Positions 9,215-19,979 of a stretch of DNA of 64,000 nt are shown here, piece by piece. The notes beneath the pieces are model-generated. The model was not told the DNA's origin. It did not search any database and was given only the letters and a program-made list of their open reading frames with translations. The first letter of the stretch is position 1; each line of letters starts with the position of its first letter. This DNA is from Agelas oroides (Eukaryota; Porifera; Demospongiae; Agelasida; Agelasidae), in assembly GCA_949130485.1 (NCBI GenBank), contig OX422185.1, forward strand, positions 14,755,011 to 14,819,010, given 5' to 3'. A program made the translations under genes and the position numbers.

Positions 9215-9334
9215 ATCGGGGCGAGCGTGAGCGAGCCCCCTTCTAGCGATGCTAACGGCGACTTTCTTTAATATATATAAAAGAAAGTCGCCGTTAGCAT
9301 CGCTAGAAGGGGGCTCGCTCACGCTCGCCCCGAT
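9215..9334. mobile_element. Perfect 55-bp-arm palindrome ending in GGGGCGAGC motifs
   Basis: Bases 9215-9269 and 9280-9334 are exact reverse complements, with a 10-bp AT spacer. The outer arms are the GGGGCGAGCGTGAGCGAGCC motif, the inner arms contain GCGATGCTAACGGCGAC. With no mismatch over 55 bases this is the youngest-looking member of the family here, or it is being homogenised by gene conversion. Confidence 0.85.
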
Positions 9335-9344
9335 AATAACTAGC

Positions 9345-9925
9345 AGAATGCCTTGCATTGTGGGGCGAGCCTGAGCAAGCAGTGGCATGAAGGAGAGAAG
9401 GGCTGGTTGGTTATTGCTTTTGCTCTTACGTAACCGTGGTAGGCGGAGCATGTGCACTGGCGTGTTTGCACACCTCAACGGGTTTTGACTACCTCAACAG
9501 CTGCACGAGAATCACGCCTTGCTCTATCTTTTGTTCTGGGCTTACTCAGTCCGTGTTCTTTTTGCTCTACTGTTTCAGCAGCGCGGCGTGCTCTGTCACG
9601 TTCGATTCTTTTCTCCTCCGTTGTTTGTGGGGTCCTTCGCGGGTCACTTCGAGAACACAATGGTGCCATAGCGAGGACCCCTGAAGCTTCATTTCGAGAA
9701 CACGATGGTTCCATATCACATACCCCTTAGATTTACGTTGAGAACATGGCTGTGAGACTACCGATAAATACCTACACGTGCATTTTCAAAATTTCACAAC
9801 GCGACTATTCTTATTCAGCAATTACGAATGAATTTACGGTACGACGTACGAATACCTACATACATACATGACATCGCTCGCGTTCAACACGTTAATGTGG
9901 GGCTCGTTCAGGCTCGCCCCAATAA
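9345..9925 (-). mobile_element. 0.6-kb non-autonomous element, copy 2 (inverted)
   Basis: Inverted counterpart of 1982-2568, bounded by the GGGGCGAGC motif at 9361 and GCTCGCCCC at about 9910. Landmarks such as GCGGAGCATGTGCACTGG and CGTTCAACACGTTAATG match copy 1 in order. Confidence 0.65.
9475..9714 (-). CDS. Arg/Glu-rich small protein of the 0.6-kb element, copy 2
   Basis: 79 codons, same start (MEPSCSRNE) and same stop as 2193-2441. Differences are substitutions plus an in-frame 3-residue deletion in the basic block (RIERDRARRAAETVEQKEHG). Retention of the frame in both diverged copies argues that the ORF was translated while the family was active. Confidence 0.45.
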   Translation of the reverse strand: MEPSCSRNEASGVLAMAPLCSRSDPRRTPQTTEEKRIERDRARRAAETVEQKEHGLSKPRTKDRARRDSRAAVEVVKTR

Positions 9926-9939
9926 TAAATATATATATA

Positions 9940-9995
9940 TGAAAAATCCACCGTTCGACTCGCTAGTGTGGGGCTCGCTCAGACTCGCCCCAATA
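9940..9995. mobile_element. Half MITE, CGACTCGCTAGTG subtype
   Basis: ATATATGAAAAATCCACCG then CGACTCGCTAGTGTGGGGC and the inverted GGGGCGAGC motif. The same half is seen at 10711-10772 and, damaged, at 12610-12645. Only one arm is present each time. Confidence 0.55.
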
Positions 9996-10037
9996 ATGAT
10001 AATAACAAGACATAAAAAACATTAAAAATGTACAAAG

Positions 10038-10712
10038 ATGTAGGGATGGCATGCCAAAAAGTATGCAAACAAGGTAGGGATAATGCATGAAAGCAAAGGT
10101 CAACATATTGGCAAAGCCCCACCCCTACATCTTTTTTTTAGTGTTCATAAGCCTTGCCCAATGCCGGCGGGAGGAAAAGACCATGACAGCCAAGCATACT
10201 GCCCGCTGGCGATTTCGCGTGTGCACTAGTCTCGCTTCCAGACCAATGACCGTGGTCTTTGGTCTGGGAACGAGACTTCGTGTGCGCATGCGTACAAAAT
10301 TAGAAAATGGCGTCCTAAGCAACGCACAGCAGCCTCAGAGTGTTGTGAATGGCTTTTGTTGACCAGGGTGAACTTGAAGCTATGAAGACGCTGAGTGGTC
10401 GTAGAGCTCCGCGCTGTGATAAGCATGAGTTTCGTGCTAAAATTACGGTGAGTGCTTGAACCGTTTTTGAGTTATTGTTGTTTGAACAAAAGTCGTAACG
10501 AAGAAGAAAGAAGAATACGAAAAATGGCACTTTTGCTATCGCACACTTTTGCGTTTAGCTATCTTCCGCGTGGCTTTTGGCCACTTATATGAGTCTTGCT
10601 GATCACAAAGGCACTCAAAGAGGAAGCCTGGATGCTTAAATAAACTTTTTGCGTGTTTGTGGTGAAGTTATACGGCTTTTGCTTATATTGCGCGTCGGCG
10701 CCATCCCTACAT
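10038..10712 (+). mobile_element. 0.67-kb element with ATGTAGGGATGGC ends, copy 1
   Basis: Starts ATGTAGGGATGGC at 10038 and ends GCCATCCCTACAT at 10712. The inner 10141-10710 part recurs at 12012-12581 with the same right end. Near its left end (10038-10133) is a ~95-bp hairpin unit that also exists alone at 11100 and 11540. It includes a nested palindrome TAGTCTCGCTTCCAGACC/GGTCTGGGAACGAGACT (10229-10279) and a short exon (10349-10447). Confidence 0.6.
10349..10447 (+). CDS. 33-codon first exon with splice donor, repeated unit copy 1
   Basis: ATG at 10349 (GAATGGCTT context), reading MAFVDQGELEAMKTLSGR then RAPRCDKHEFRAKIT, followed at 10448 by the consensus donor GTGAGT, phase 0. The second copy keeps the start, length, frame and donor with conservative changes, so it behaves like real coding sequence. 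No continuing exon is recognised. The CDKHEFRAK segment with its Cys and His may be the start of a zinc-binding or transposase N-terminal domain (speculative). Confidence 0.4.
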
Positions 10713-10812
10713 ATATATGAAAATTCCACCGTTCGACTCGCTAGTGTGGGGCTCGCTCAGGCTCGCCCCAACTAGGGGAATGCGGTGCATTGTGGGGCGA
10801 GCGTGAGCGAAT
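10711..10812. mobile_element. Two adjoining GGGGCGAGC-family halves
   Basis: First the CGACTCGCTAGTG subtype half (to 10770), then ACTAGGGGAATGCGGTGC with GGGGCGAGCGTGAGC. It looks like one palindrome with different outer arms, or two halves that met. Confidence 0.5.
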
Positions 10813-11070
10813 TGTATCATGTACTTATAGGTAGCATGGTAGTTACGTATATACTGCATGTTTGTAATGTATATATGCACAATGCACAATAGGATGTTTA
10901 ATGCATCGGCGGTCTGGGTAGAGCGCCTAGCCCTATCTCTCTCCGCTTCGTTAATCTTTCCTGCTTTTTATCGGCTGTTTCTGCCGCACGTCGGGATCTC
11001 TCTCTCGTTCTCGTGTGCGCAGTAGCCCGCGCGTACGCATGCACTGGACGTACGTACGATATATATATAT

Positions 11071-11213
11071 ACAAGACTTAAAAAACATTGAAAATGTAAA
11101 AAGATGTAGGGATGGCATGCCAAAAAGTATGCAAACAAGGTAGGGATAATGCATGAAAGCATATATTGGCAAAGCGCCATCCCTACATCTTTTTCACACT
11201 ACAGTTACGTTAG
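11071..11213 (+). repeat. Inverted-repeat arm carrying the ATGTAGGGATGG hairpin
   Basis: From CAAGACTTAAAAAACATTG to CTTTTTCACACTACAG. It matches 11522-11668 in inverse orientation. The shared region extends beyond the hairpin unit at both sides, so the two arms plus the 0.3-kb middle form one foldback element. Confidence 0.65.
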
Positions 11214-11521
11214 ACAATGCATGGGGGTCTTCCTAAAACGTACCACAAGTTCACAATCTTTACTGGCAGTTCATGGCTGTAGCATCATTCTCAGGCCACT
11301 TCCTCCTCCCTCGTGGCCTGGGAACGAGGCTAGTATGACCCTCTTGGTAGCCTTATGTTATACGGAACCTCTTCAACAACTTAAGCAGTGAGTTGGAGTA
11401 GACTGCAGACTTATGATAGTGTCGTTCAAGTACATGGCATAGTTTTAGCCTCACTCCAGACCATTTTCCTTCTCCCACATGTTGGCTCAGGAACAAGGCT
11501 AATATGATCTAGCAGCATTGC
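11214..11521. other. Loop of the 11.1-11.7 kb foldback
   Basis: No gene. Contains GGCCTGGGAACGAGGCTAGT (11309) and a related GGCTCAGGAACAAGGCTA (11481), single arms of the MULE-like MITE family in direct orientation. Confidence 0.4.
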
Positions 11522-11668
11522 ATCAGCTGTAGTGTGAAAAAGATGTAGGGATGGGGCTTTGCCAATTATATATTGACCTTTGCTTTCATGCATTATCCCT
11601 ACCTTGTTTGCATACTTTTTGGCATGCCATCCTTACATTTTTTATGTTTTTTAAGTCTTGTTTCTCTA
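11522..11668 (-). repeat. Inverted-repeat arm, partner of 11071-11213
   Basis: Reverse complement of 11071-11213 with few differences, including an ATATATTGACC insertion also present in the 10038 copy. Confidence 0.65.
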
Positions 11669-12011
11669 CTTTTTTGATGCTAATCTCAGTTACAGTTAGA
11701 CCTAAGCCTATTTCAAGTGTAACCACAACACCAAAACTTGAAACGGCATTGACAGTTTTCAGGTATGTAATAATTATGTGTAATATAGCCGCTAGAACCC
11801 GATGAAGGGCCAACCACTCTCCCTACCAAACTTTGTGAAACCAATTTCATGATTCAGTTGTCAATCACATGATGACTGACCAGCTGCAGCACAGAAAACT
11901 ATCATACTGACAACTTACCATCCTAACTTTACAGTTCACTAAAGCTGTGGAGTAGGCTATTTTTAATGTAGCTTCAAGTAGGCAGCTGAATGCAGCGCCT
12001 TACCAACGTCG
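11669..12011. other. No gene recognised
   Basis: About 340 unique bases between two related repeat units. Confidence 0.35.
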
Positions 12012-12581
12012 TGTTCATAAGCCTTGCCCAATGCCGCGGAGGGAAAACTGCCCGCTGAGGATTTTGCCTGTGTACTAGTCTCGCTTCCAGACCAATGACC
12101 GTGGTCTTTGGTCTGGGAACAAGACTTCGTGTGCGCATGCGTACAAAATTAGAAAATGGCGTTCTAAGCAACGGACAGCAGCCTCAGAGTGTTGTGAATG
12201 GCTTTTGTTGACCAGAGTGAATTTGAAGCTATGAAGACGCTGAGTGGTCGTAGAGGTCCGCGCTGTGATAAGCATCAGTTTCGTGCTAAAATGACGGTGA
12301 GCACTCCGTAAACCGTTTGCGAGATATCATTGTTGAAAAATTGAAGGCTGAACGAAGAAAGAAAGAAAGAAGAATACGAAAAATGGCACTTTCGCTACCG
12401 CACACTTTTGCGTTTAGCTGTCTTCCGCGAGGCTTTTGGGCAGCTATATGAGTCTTGCTGATCACAAATCCACTCAAAGAGGAGCCTGGGCACTTAAATA
12501 TGCTTTTAGCGCATTTGTGGTGAAGTTATACAGCTTTTGCTTAAGTATTGCATATATTGCGCGTCGGCGCCATCCCTACAT
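12012..12581 (+). mobile_element. ATGTAGGGATGGC element, copy 2 (inner and right part)
   Basis: Matches 10141-10712 from TTCATAAGCCTTGCCCAATG to the terminal GCCATCCCTACAT. It has lost a ~30-base GACAGCCAAGC stretch and gained GAAA repeats near 12350. The left terminus may be the inverted hairpin at 11540. Confidence 0.65.
12198..12296 (+). CDS. 33-codon first exon with splice donor, repeated unit copy 2
   Basis: Reads MAFVDQSEFEAMKTLSGR then RGPRCDKHQFRAKMT, donor GTGAGC at 12297. Compared with the copy at 10349 the changes keep the frame and the donor GT. Same unknown identity. Confidence 0.4.
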
Positions 12582-12696
12582 AGAGAGTCTACCGACTCTC
12601 TGATATATCAGAGAAATTCCGCCGTTCAACTCACTAGTGTGGGGCTCGGTACAAAAGTTTTACAAATGTACATACAAGCCATGAAATACACACACA

Positions 12697-12885
12697 AAGT
12701 ACTCACCACGTGGCAAGAATGGAGGATGGCGAGCAGTTTTCTGTAACCGAGTGGTATCTAATTAAATTCATGAGAAGTTCGGTCATTTTTATTTTTATTT
12801 TTTTGCCTGCCTATCGGGTCATGTTTCTGACCTAAGCAATCCGTGAAACATAAAATCAATTTGGTATGGCCTAAGTGTGAGAAAG
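12697..12885 (+). repeat. Partial copy of the AGGCCATACCAAATTGAT element
   Basis: Inverted match to 21700-21885, including ATCAATTTGGTATGGCCTA, the TTTTTATTTTTATTTT tract and CCACGTGGCAAGAATGGAGG. This is the left half of the element that is whole at 21712-22090. Confidence 0.65.
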
Positions 12886-14940
12886 TGGGTGAACATGAAC
12901 CAAGTCACTAACATGCACATGCTACCCAGAGCTAGGTTCCATCTGGATGACTACTCCGTTTGAGTAGGTGTGCGCCTCCCGTGGGTTAACTATTACTGTG
13001 TCTCTAGGGTTTGCATTCAGGTCCTGGGGAATTGATGTGCAAAAAAGACATCATGAGGGTCAAAAGGAGTTAGCATACATGATGGAATGACCCCATCTAC
13101 AGGGATGTGTCCGATTCAGTAAATAGCGGTCTGATACAGCAGACTGAATGCGTTTTGTGTTATGCTACAGAAATGTGCAATGTATACGTAGTCTTTGTAC
13201 AGTCTTAGGCCTGATCATGATCCCCCAGTGTTGCTTGATTGTTGAAGCTTGCTTCTTTGCTTTTTGTTTGATGACATCCTGGAAGATCGGCTGCTAGCTA
13301 CAGGCTGAAGGACCATTCAAGGCTACAACATAACAGTTATGTTTGCAGCATGCATGATCTATGTTGTGAGGGATATCGCCATTTAGATTTGTACACAGGT
13401 CTCGAGAACAGGAATTCCTTTCGGGCACATTTCGAAGTTGGACAGAATCAAGCCCTGGGAATAGGGCGAGGTCAAAATACCTCTTGAAAAGCATTACTGC
13501 AGCACTCTCTCAGGCCGGCGATCTGGCTTTAGTTTAGGACAACCATCGACAAGGCCGGGCTAGTTAATTTCCGTCATTCTGCACTATTCCACATTCCGCG
13601 TTGATTTCTGTCCCTTGCGCTATTTCGCTCAAGATTTTCGCCCGACTCGGGAATCATCACTAGAAATCAACTATTGTTGTCTAAGGTAGGCTCTTTTTGT
13701 TTTTGTACTAGAGAGTATTAATATCATTTCCTTCTGAATCTATGCTAAGGAAATATATTCAGTGTAGACACTAGCTATAACGTAAAATATCTATCGACTG
13801 CTGGACGGCACGAAACATCCCGTCTATAATGAGAGTCAATTAACTACAGTTGACCACTGAACTGTTTCTTTAATATATACTCTGCCAGTAACGCTGAAAT
13901 ATATTTCTGATCTCGAGCCTCAACAAAGCCTCAGCAAAGAATCAGAGACTCTTAAAAGCCTCAGTAGTAGCAGCAACTGTTTAAAATCAAACGTCAGATT
14001 GCAGTATACTTTATGGATAGACATTGACATCACATTCTGAGCCTCTAAAGCACTGACCATTTATTTACTACCCAGTCCCAGTTGACTAGGATGTACCTCT
14101 ATAGTAACAGCTAGTATAAAGTTCAAGAACTCATAGTGGTTGTTCAGTTTCTGTAAGGTCTCACTACAAGGACATCATCACCCAGTGTATGGGTGTGTAA
14201 CTGGTTTTGAAACTTGATGAAATGCCATCTTCGGATAGAATGTGATGGTAAATCTATCTGCTGTAATGTAACCATTGACTACATCTGGTCTGTAAATATA
14301 TAAATAGTGACAAGCACTACCTTAATTGTCATTCCAGTAGTACTCACCCCCAAGAATTCCGTCAAGCTTCATTAACGTTAGGAATGTAATAGCACTGGAG
14401 GACACTTGTCTGTAGTTGGTACACAGAATGTTACCAGGTTTATTTAGCAGTATAAAAGTGGCTTTCAGTAGAGCATGGGACCTAGCTAGGTTGCAACATT
14501 TTTGTTCACTCTTGTATTTGTCTTTGTATGTAAGGGAAGCCCACATATAGTGTTACCCCATCTGTTGGATAAATATTATCTAAACTACAGCACTAAGGCC
14601 TGTAATGGAAAATACAAAAAGGAGATAGTTGTATCCCTGCTATAGCACAGTCATTTGCACTGGACGTCAATTTGTAAGAGCTGAACAAAGAAACCAACAT
14701 TTCTGACAGTGGCAGCTACAAGTTGATCAGCACATCTATCATGTTGTATGTAGAGTGTGAACATCTAAAGTTGTCTATCATGTCGTACGCAAACTTGTCT
14801 CTGTCATGTTTGATAAGTGGAGATCCACTGCAGATGAAATTATGGGCCTGGATGGATTGAGAATACAAGCACATTGCATATATCTCTCATAGTCCACTAC
14901 GTATCTCAGCCAGCTACTCATTCCAATCATGTGATGTCAT
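12886..14940. other. Two kilobases without a supported feature
   Basis: No homology, no tandem structure, no paired inverted repeat noticed. Small ORFs (for example 13294-13494 minus, 14322-14546 minus) have no motif. Confidence 0.35.
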
Positions 14941-15117
14941 AATGGCAAGCCACTCTAGTGTGGCTGTTACTATGTTTTTACTTTTTTTTTTCACCCAGAA
15001 AATTTTGTTGCGAAATCAAATATTACAATACATTATTATAGAAAGCTCCCAGGGTAGTTCTATTGCCAGACCTAATTTGTCACTTGCATGTACACGTTTT
15101 GATGTGTACCATATTTA

Positions 15118-15560
15118 TTCTAATAAAATGAGTGGGCATGCATTAAGTTAGATCCAATCATAAATTCAATTTCTTGCATTAGATTAGATCATGTGTTTCA
15201 ATGGATTTAAATGCAAAAAAAAAAAAAAAAAAAGAAAGAAAACAGTTCCAGGCCTTCAGCTCTCAGTCTTGTCCAGAAGTGAGATTCTTGATAGATAGTA
15301 GCAGTTACAGCAACAAGAAGTCTTTCAAACGCCAAAGTAGAGCATTTATAGGATGTCTCTTTCTCCCGAAAATTGTTCTTGTCTACCCTTTGTTGTCACT
15401 AAATAAACTGACTGGGACAACTGAGGGGCTTCATTCCAGGTGTTGCGCTAAATCGGATCAACCCCAATTTAATTAGTTGTGGCTTGCGCTAACTTGGATC
15501 CACCCATAAATTCTCAGAATTTAATTTCTTGCATTAGATTGGATCATGCGTTTTATGTGG
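15118..15560. repeat. Direct repeats around an A-tract
   Basis: TTTCTTGCATTAGATT followed by GGATCATG or AGATCATG occurs at about 15170 and 15520, each preceded by a GATCCA...CATAAATTC stretch. Between them is a run of 19 A (15216-15234) followed by GAAAGAAAA. The arrangement could be a retroposed insertion with flanking duplication, but the duplicated region (~60 bp) is longer than usual. Confidence 0.35.
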
Positions 15561-16060
15561 TAAAGGCTGGGGACAAGGCTACTCCAAAGCATACCATAAG
15601 CATAGGCGTAGGAAGATTGTTTGACTGGGGGACACACGTCAGGACTTTAGCCCAAGCAAACTACATGCATAAGAACACAGGGAGTCTAGGGGGAAGACCC
15701 TCAGGGAAATTTGTTAAATGAGGTGCCTGGAAATCGCTTTTGAGGTTATTTTTGAGTCTGAAATTCCTATATCTTTCAGTCTTATCTTGTGAGGCTGAAT
15801 TCCTGATTTGCCACACTTCTACTGAATACAGATTCTGCATAGAAGGGCATGCCCTTGGAGATCGCCCCTTTTCTTGTATGTAGGATTCTGATTTAGTACA
15901 TGAGCACACGGAGGTAGATCTAGTGCCAGTGACTGCAGATTCTAGCTGCTTGTACATCTCGCTGCAAGCCATAATCATCGCACTGAAGGAACGACCATTG
16001 AGTGAACTAATCTCTTGCTGAGGTTGTTGGAGAACACAAGACTATAAAACGGTGATACAG
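15561..16060. other. No gene recognised
   Basis: ORF 15661-15978 (minus, 105 codons) has no motif and no partner elsewhere. Confidence 0.3.
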
Positions 16061-16062
16061 TG

Positions 16063-17000
16063 ATTATGTGTTTCTCCGGGGAATGTGTACCCCCAAACAC
16101 ATTTTCTGTTCCCTGAACAGATATCACTAGAGTCAGGGGTTTCCCCTCGCAAAAATATCATTCATAAGGTAGATGGCATTATGAGCCAGCTAAGCTGAAT
16201 TACTACTCTTTACTGTAATTTAGTATTTCAGTTGCATCTAAAGGTTTAAAACATCTCTCCCGAAAATGTACCACTTATAAAACTGGTATTTCCCCCCCTA
16301 GGTAGTGGTTCTAAAAGAAAGAGCCTAAGTTAATCACTCTCTTGCAGATATTAATTATGAGTTGACTGCTGGTATTGAGAGTCACCAGGTGCTATGTTGA
16401 TTGAAACATTTTTCAGTTGGAGTTAAAAATGTATTCTAGCAGTTTATAAACTTTTGTGTTGATCGTCATTTTTCTTGAGTAGAGCACCTTCCAGTCTACC
16501 ATGGCATTAATGTTAACATACACTGTTCAGGGTTTATAATTAGCAATCCCCAAAATCAAAAGTGAGTGGACTTTGTGGCCATTCCAGTTTTTTTCACTGA
16601 CAGATATTTAACATTGCAAAGCAGTAGTAGTATTCAAGGTCACAGACACCTGAAAAATGAAATCTGAAGTGTGTTTTGCAAACTGATCCAAAACAAAGCT
16701 GCAGTATGATTCTCATTTGGCCAACATTCCGAATCCAGTTTCCACTGTAACTGTTGATGACCACACTAAGAGTGGCATCTTGTGGCCAGTCTTTCTCCAA
16801 TGTTGTAATGACTGTGATGTTAACCTTCCAGATCAATTTTTACAAAACAGCTAACGGAATGGAAGATGGAAATCTGCCATATTTCATTTACAAAACAGCC
16901 AACAAAGAGGAAAATGGAAATCTGGTGGTTGTTTTCTTATATCTCAGGCACATCATTGATCTTATGGTAAAACCTGCCAAACCAGTTGGGTGAGCACACG
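16063..17000 (+). repeat. 0.94-kb repeat, copy A (uninterrupted)
   Basis: Landmarks TATGTGTTTCTCCGGGGAA (16076), GAGTGGACTTTGTGGCC (16563), and AACCAGTTGGGTGAGCA (16981) recur in inverse order at 33600-29010, where the repeat is split by a 3.6-kb insertion. ORF 16754-16993 (MMTTLRVASCGQS...) stays open in both copies, with the repeated phrases KTANGMEDGNLPYFIYKTAN. Whether that is coding is unclear. Confidence 0.65.
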
Positions 17001-18365
17001 CTCTCACATTGAGGTCACACATATTGATTATGAAAGGCCGACCAGTTGCAAGAGCATAGTTTAGGGCTAGTTAGCTTAGTTGGCTACATACAAAAATGAG
17101 TAAGCAGAGTTTAACATGTAGTTCCAGTGGATAGCTGGTTAGTTCCAAAGGAAAGAGTGCATGTACTCCTTGATCTTTGAGAATTCTTGAAGTCATCATC
17201 GTCAGCTTCACACCCCTGAGATGCTGACAGTGCCTGTGTCCTGTCCTCACTTTTTCCTTGTGGGAAAAGAGCCAAAAGTTCGTTGAATCCTTTCAGCTCC
17301 AGTTTGGAAGTGATGATGGAGTTGCCTTTACAAAGAGGATCGACAAACAGGACTATGTGCTAACCACATGTCCAGGCAATCTTTGCATCCAACAAGGCGA
17401 TGACAACACCCTGATATGACAGGTTGTCTTGCTACTTGGTGGTACATTCAAATGCACGTTTGGTTTCGTCTTCAATCATTGAAGGGCACTGCATGAGATG
17501 AAATCCTGGCTAACAAGTGATAATTTGTCTGATGTGATTTGGTATCCCACCTGCCTGCCAGGAATGCAATGGCTATTCCAAGATCAAGTAAAGTTAACAA
17601 TAGCAGGCTGAGCAACTTGTATTGTCACCCAGGAAACACTCATATCAATGATCTGTTTTGCTTCTATCTGTATTAACAGATGCTTCAGTGGGCAATTGAT
17701 CCTCTGATTTACTTAAGGCCAAATGCATTCTGCTTGGTGGTTTTTTCGTGAAACTGTCTGTTAACCCTCATCAAGGTTATAGTAACCGCAGTCACGCAGA
17801 TAAGTCTTAATTTACAACTTCCTCCCTATAGAGGAATGAATGATTGGTAACACTGCAGGGGCCACTCCTCCATCAGCGCCTTTACACATAGTAGCCAATG
17901 GGCCGCATGGCCTCAGCCAGCAGAGCATAGAAACAGCCAATACATAAGGACAGCCAATACAGATAATATATAGTAGTTACCCGCAACACCTTGCATAATG
18001 TGTATAATAGCGATTATAGCCATAAGTCATGATAGTGCTGCCACAGAAGCTGCAGCTGTATATGCAGAGCACAATACGTTTCACTCGCCAGTAGATGTGC
18101 AGCCATTCAAGGGGAGAGTGTATGTCGGTGACATCCACAAAGTGCAGCATGCACTACACTCTCCCAAACACTGTCCTGATTTTAATAATTACTACAACAT
18201 TATGAAACTTTCTATTATTCAGAGTATGTGATATGTAAGGGTGAGACTACATTATTACTCAAACTATCTGACCCTAGGTGTCACTAACCAATGGTAATCT
18301 ACTCAGTATATAAAAGTATTAACTCTTGATAACGCTGCTGAGGCTGCTGTCAAATTATCGATGGG
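17001..18365. other. No gene confirmed
   Basis: A plus-strand stretch near 17300-17420 reads well (QLQFGSDDGVAFTKRIDKQD, then YVLTTCPGNLCIQQGDD) without a start or splice site. It may be a relic exon. Otherwise nothing is supported. Confidence 0.25.
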
Positions 18366-18369
18366 GGTC

Positions 18370-19290
18370 CTTATGTAAGCTGTGAAGGCCATCTACCCAG
18401 TTTTTGAATAAATGAATCGCTGAAACAAGCCGCTGCTGCAGTTGATGGCGCACCAATTCGGAAAATGTGGCCCGAGAAGGTGGTGAAATTGGCTCCCACC
18501 TGTGAAAGGGCATCTCGTAAATGTGAAATCAGTTGGGTTCTGCTCAATGGAGTGCTGTCGTGGAATATGAATAACGGACCAGCGTAGATGGGCGAATTGA
18601 CAGATATGCTAACACCGCTGCAACAGGGCACAGGGTTGTACCGGTTTGTCCCAAATAAATGTAACTCCCTGCACCAAACTGGTCAGTTTTATTCCTACAA
18701 AGGAAAACAGTCAGAACTTGAGGATTTTGCCTTGAGTCAATAGATACATTACTCACGGACAGTATGCACTCATTGGGGTCCTGGGAGGGGTTCGTGAACT
18801 CCCCTGAACGCAACGCAGGAATCCAAAAAATACCAAGCAGAATGCTGCCCATAGCGTAACTTTGTCAAACAATAGTGAATGATTGGACCACAGAGTATGA
18901 ATCCACAGCAGTAACTCAGGTGTGATTGGGAGGCACTGCGATCGGTGGCGGCTTGGTGAAGTCCTCTGGATCCCCTTTAAAACGTATGCGAGCTTTGGAG
19001 AGGTGGTTAGGGTAGGGTCTGGTAGGCCAGCTCATATTCGATAGAATCAAAGGGCACACAGATAGGCGTGTATAGTTTTTGTGCTAACAGATTGGGAGAG
19101 ATAAGCGGCAAATGCTGTTTGTGAGTGTTCTGTTAATGGTAGAGGTGTAATATTCACTTGATTGCAAAATCTCTGGTATTGACGCCATCCTGACCTGTGA
19201 CCGCCTTGGTTGCTGGGGGTCAAACAGTGTGTGAACAAGTGAGTCCAGGCTTGTTGCCCCAGTCCGGTCTGCTGTTGACCACAAGGTCGA
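18370..19290 (-). pseudogene. Tyrosine recombinase region of the DIRS-like fossil
   Basis: Contains the conserved LRSGEFT block with the first catalytic Arg, the RNKTDQFGAG block with the Lys, and SGHIFRIGA...LGRW blocks of DIRS/Ngaro recombinases. The N-terminal core-binding part lies at 19.05-19.28 kb. In intact relatives this enzyme integrates a circular DNA intermediate without target duplication (family knowledge). Broken. Confidence 0.8.
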
Positions 19291-19439
19291 TTACTGTCTG
19301 TGGTAGGGAAACCTGTTGGCTCTGTGGAACAAGAGAGTGGAATAATGAGAGGTTGTTGCAGGATAATGCATCTGCGGCTGTATTAAGGATGCCTGGTATA
19401 TGCTCTGCCGTAATTTGGAAGTTATAATAGGCTGCGTAA

Positions 19440-19960
19440 AATGCTAAGCAATGCAGCATGTGCATGTGCATGTGCATGTGCATGTCTTGTGACGTACGGG
19501 ATTTGAGAAGGCTAACCACTGCCATGTTATCTGACCTAAAGTGGATACGTTTATGGGGCCATCAAGGGCCCCCATACGGCTGCCGAAATTACAATAGGCA
19601 CCAGCTCCTTCACTGTGATATGAATGGACTGCCAGCCATCGCAGTTGGAACCAGCCGTGGGGATGGGCAAATGCGCCACAACCAAACGTCCCCGAAGCAT
19701 CAGAAAATACCTCAATGGAAGTATCCGTGACTGGGAAAAATGAAGTGGCATTACAATCTTGCAAGAAAGTCTGCCACCACATCAGGTCAGCTCTAGCCCC
19801 AGCGTTGAGACAGAGGAAGTGGTGGGGTACCCTGTTTAGTGAAAGGAGTGAGAAAAGCTGCCAAAGAAAGACCCGACCCTGCGGAATAACGGTGACTGCG
19901 TGGGACAAGTGGCCTAAAAGTGACTCCAATTCCTGTTTAGTACATGTATGCCATGGCACC
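19440..19960 (-). pseudogene. RNase H region of the DIRS-like fossil
   Basis: DASGTFGCGAF is the characteristic RNase H start of DIRS-type polymerases; upstream WHTCTKQELESLLGHLSHA links it to the reverse transcriptase thumb. A TGCATG microsatellite lies at its lower edge (about 19457-19482). Confidence 0.75.
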
Positions 19961-19979
19961 CATTGCTGTATCGTCTGTT

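Noticed and set aside
10905-10945. tRNA-like stretch (GGTCTGGGTAGAGCGCC)
   Set aside because: No cloverleaf: the anticodon and T arms cannot be formed.
15216-15245. Poly-A tail of a SINE
   Set aside because: No RNA polymerase III box or known SINE body upstream; the flanking direct repeat is too long for a normal target duplication.
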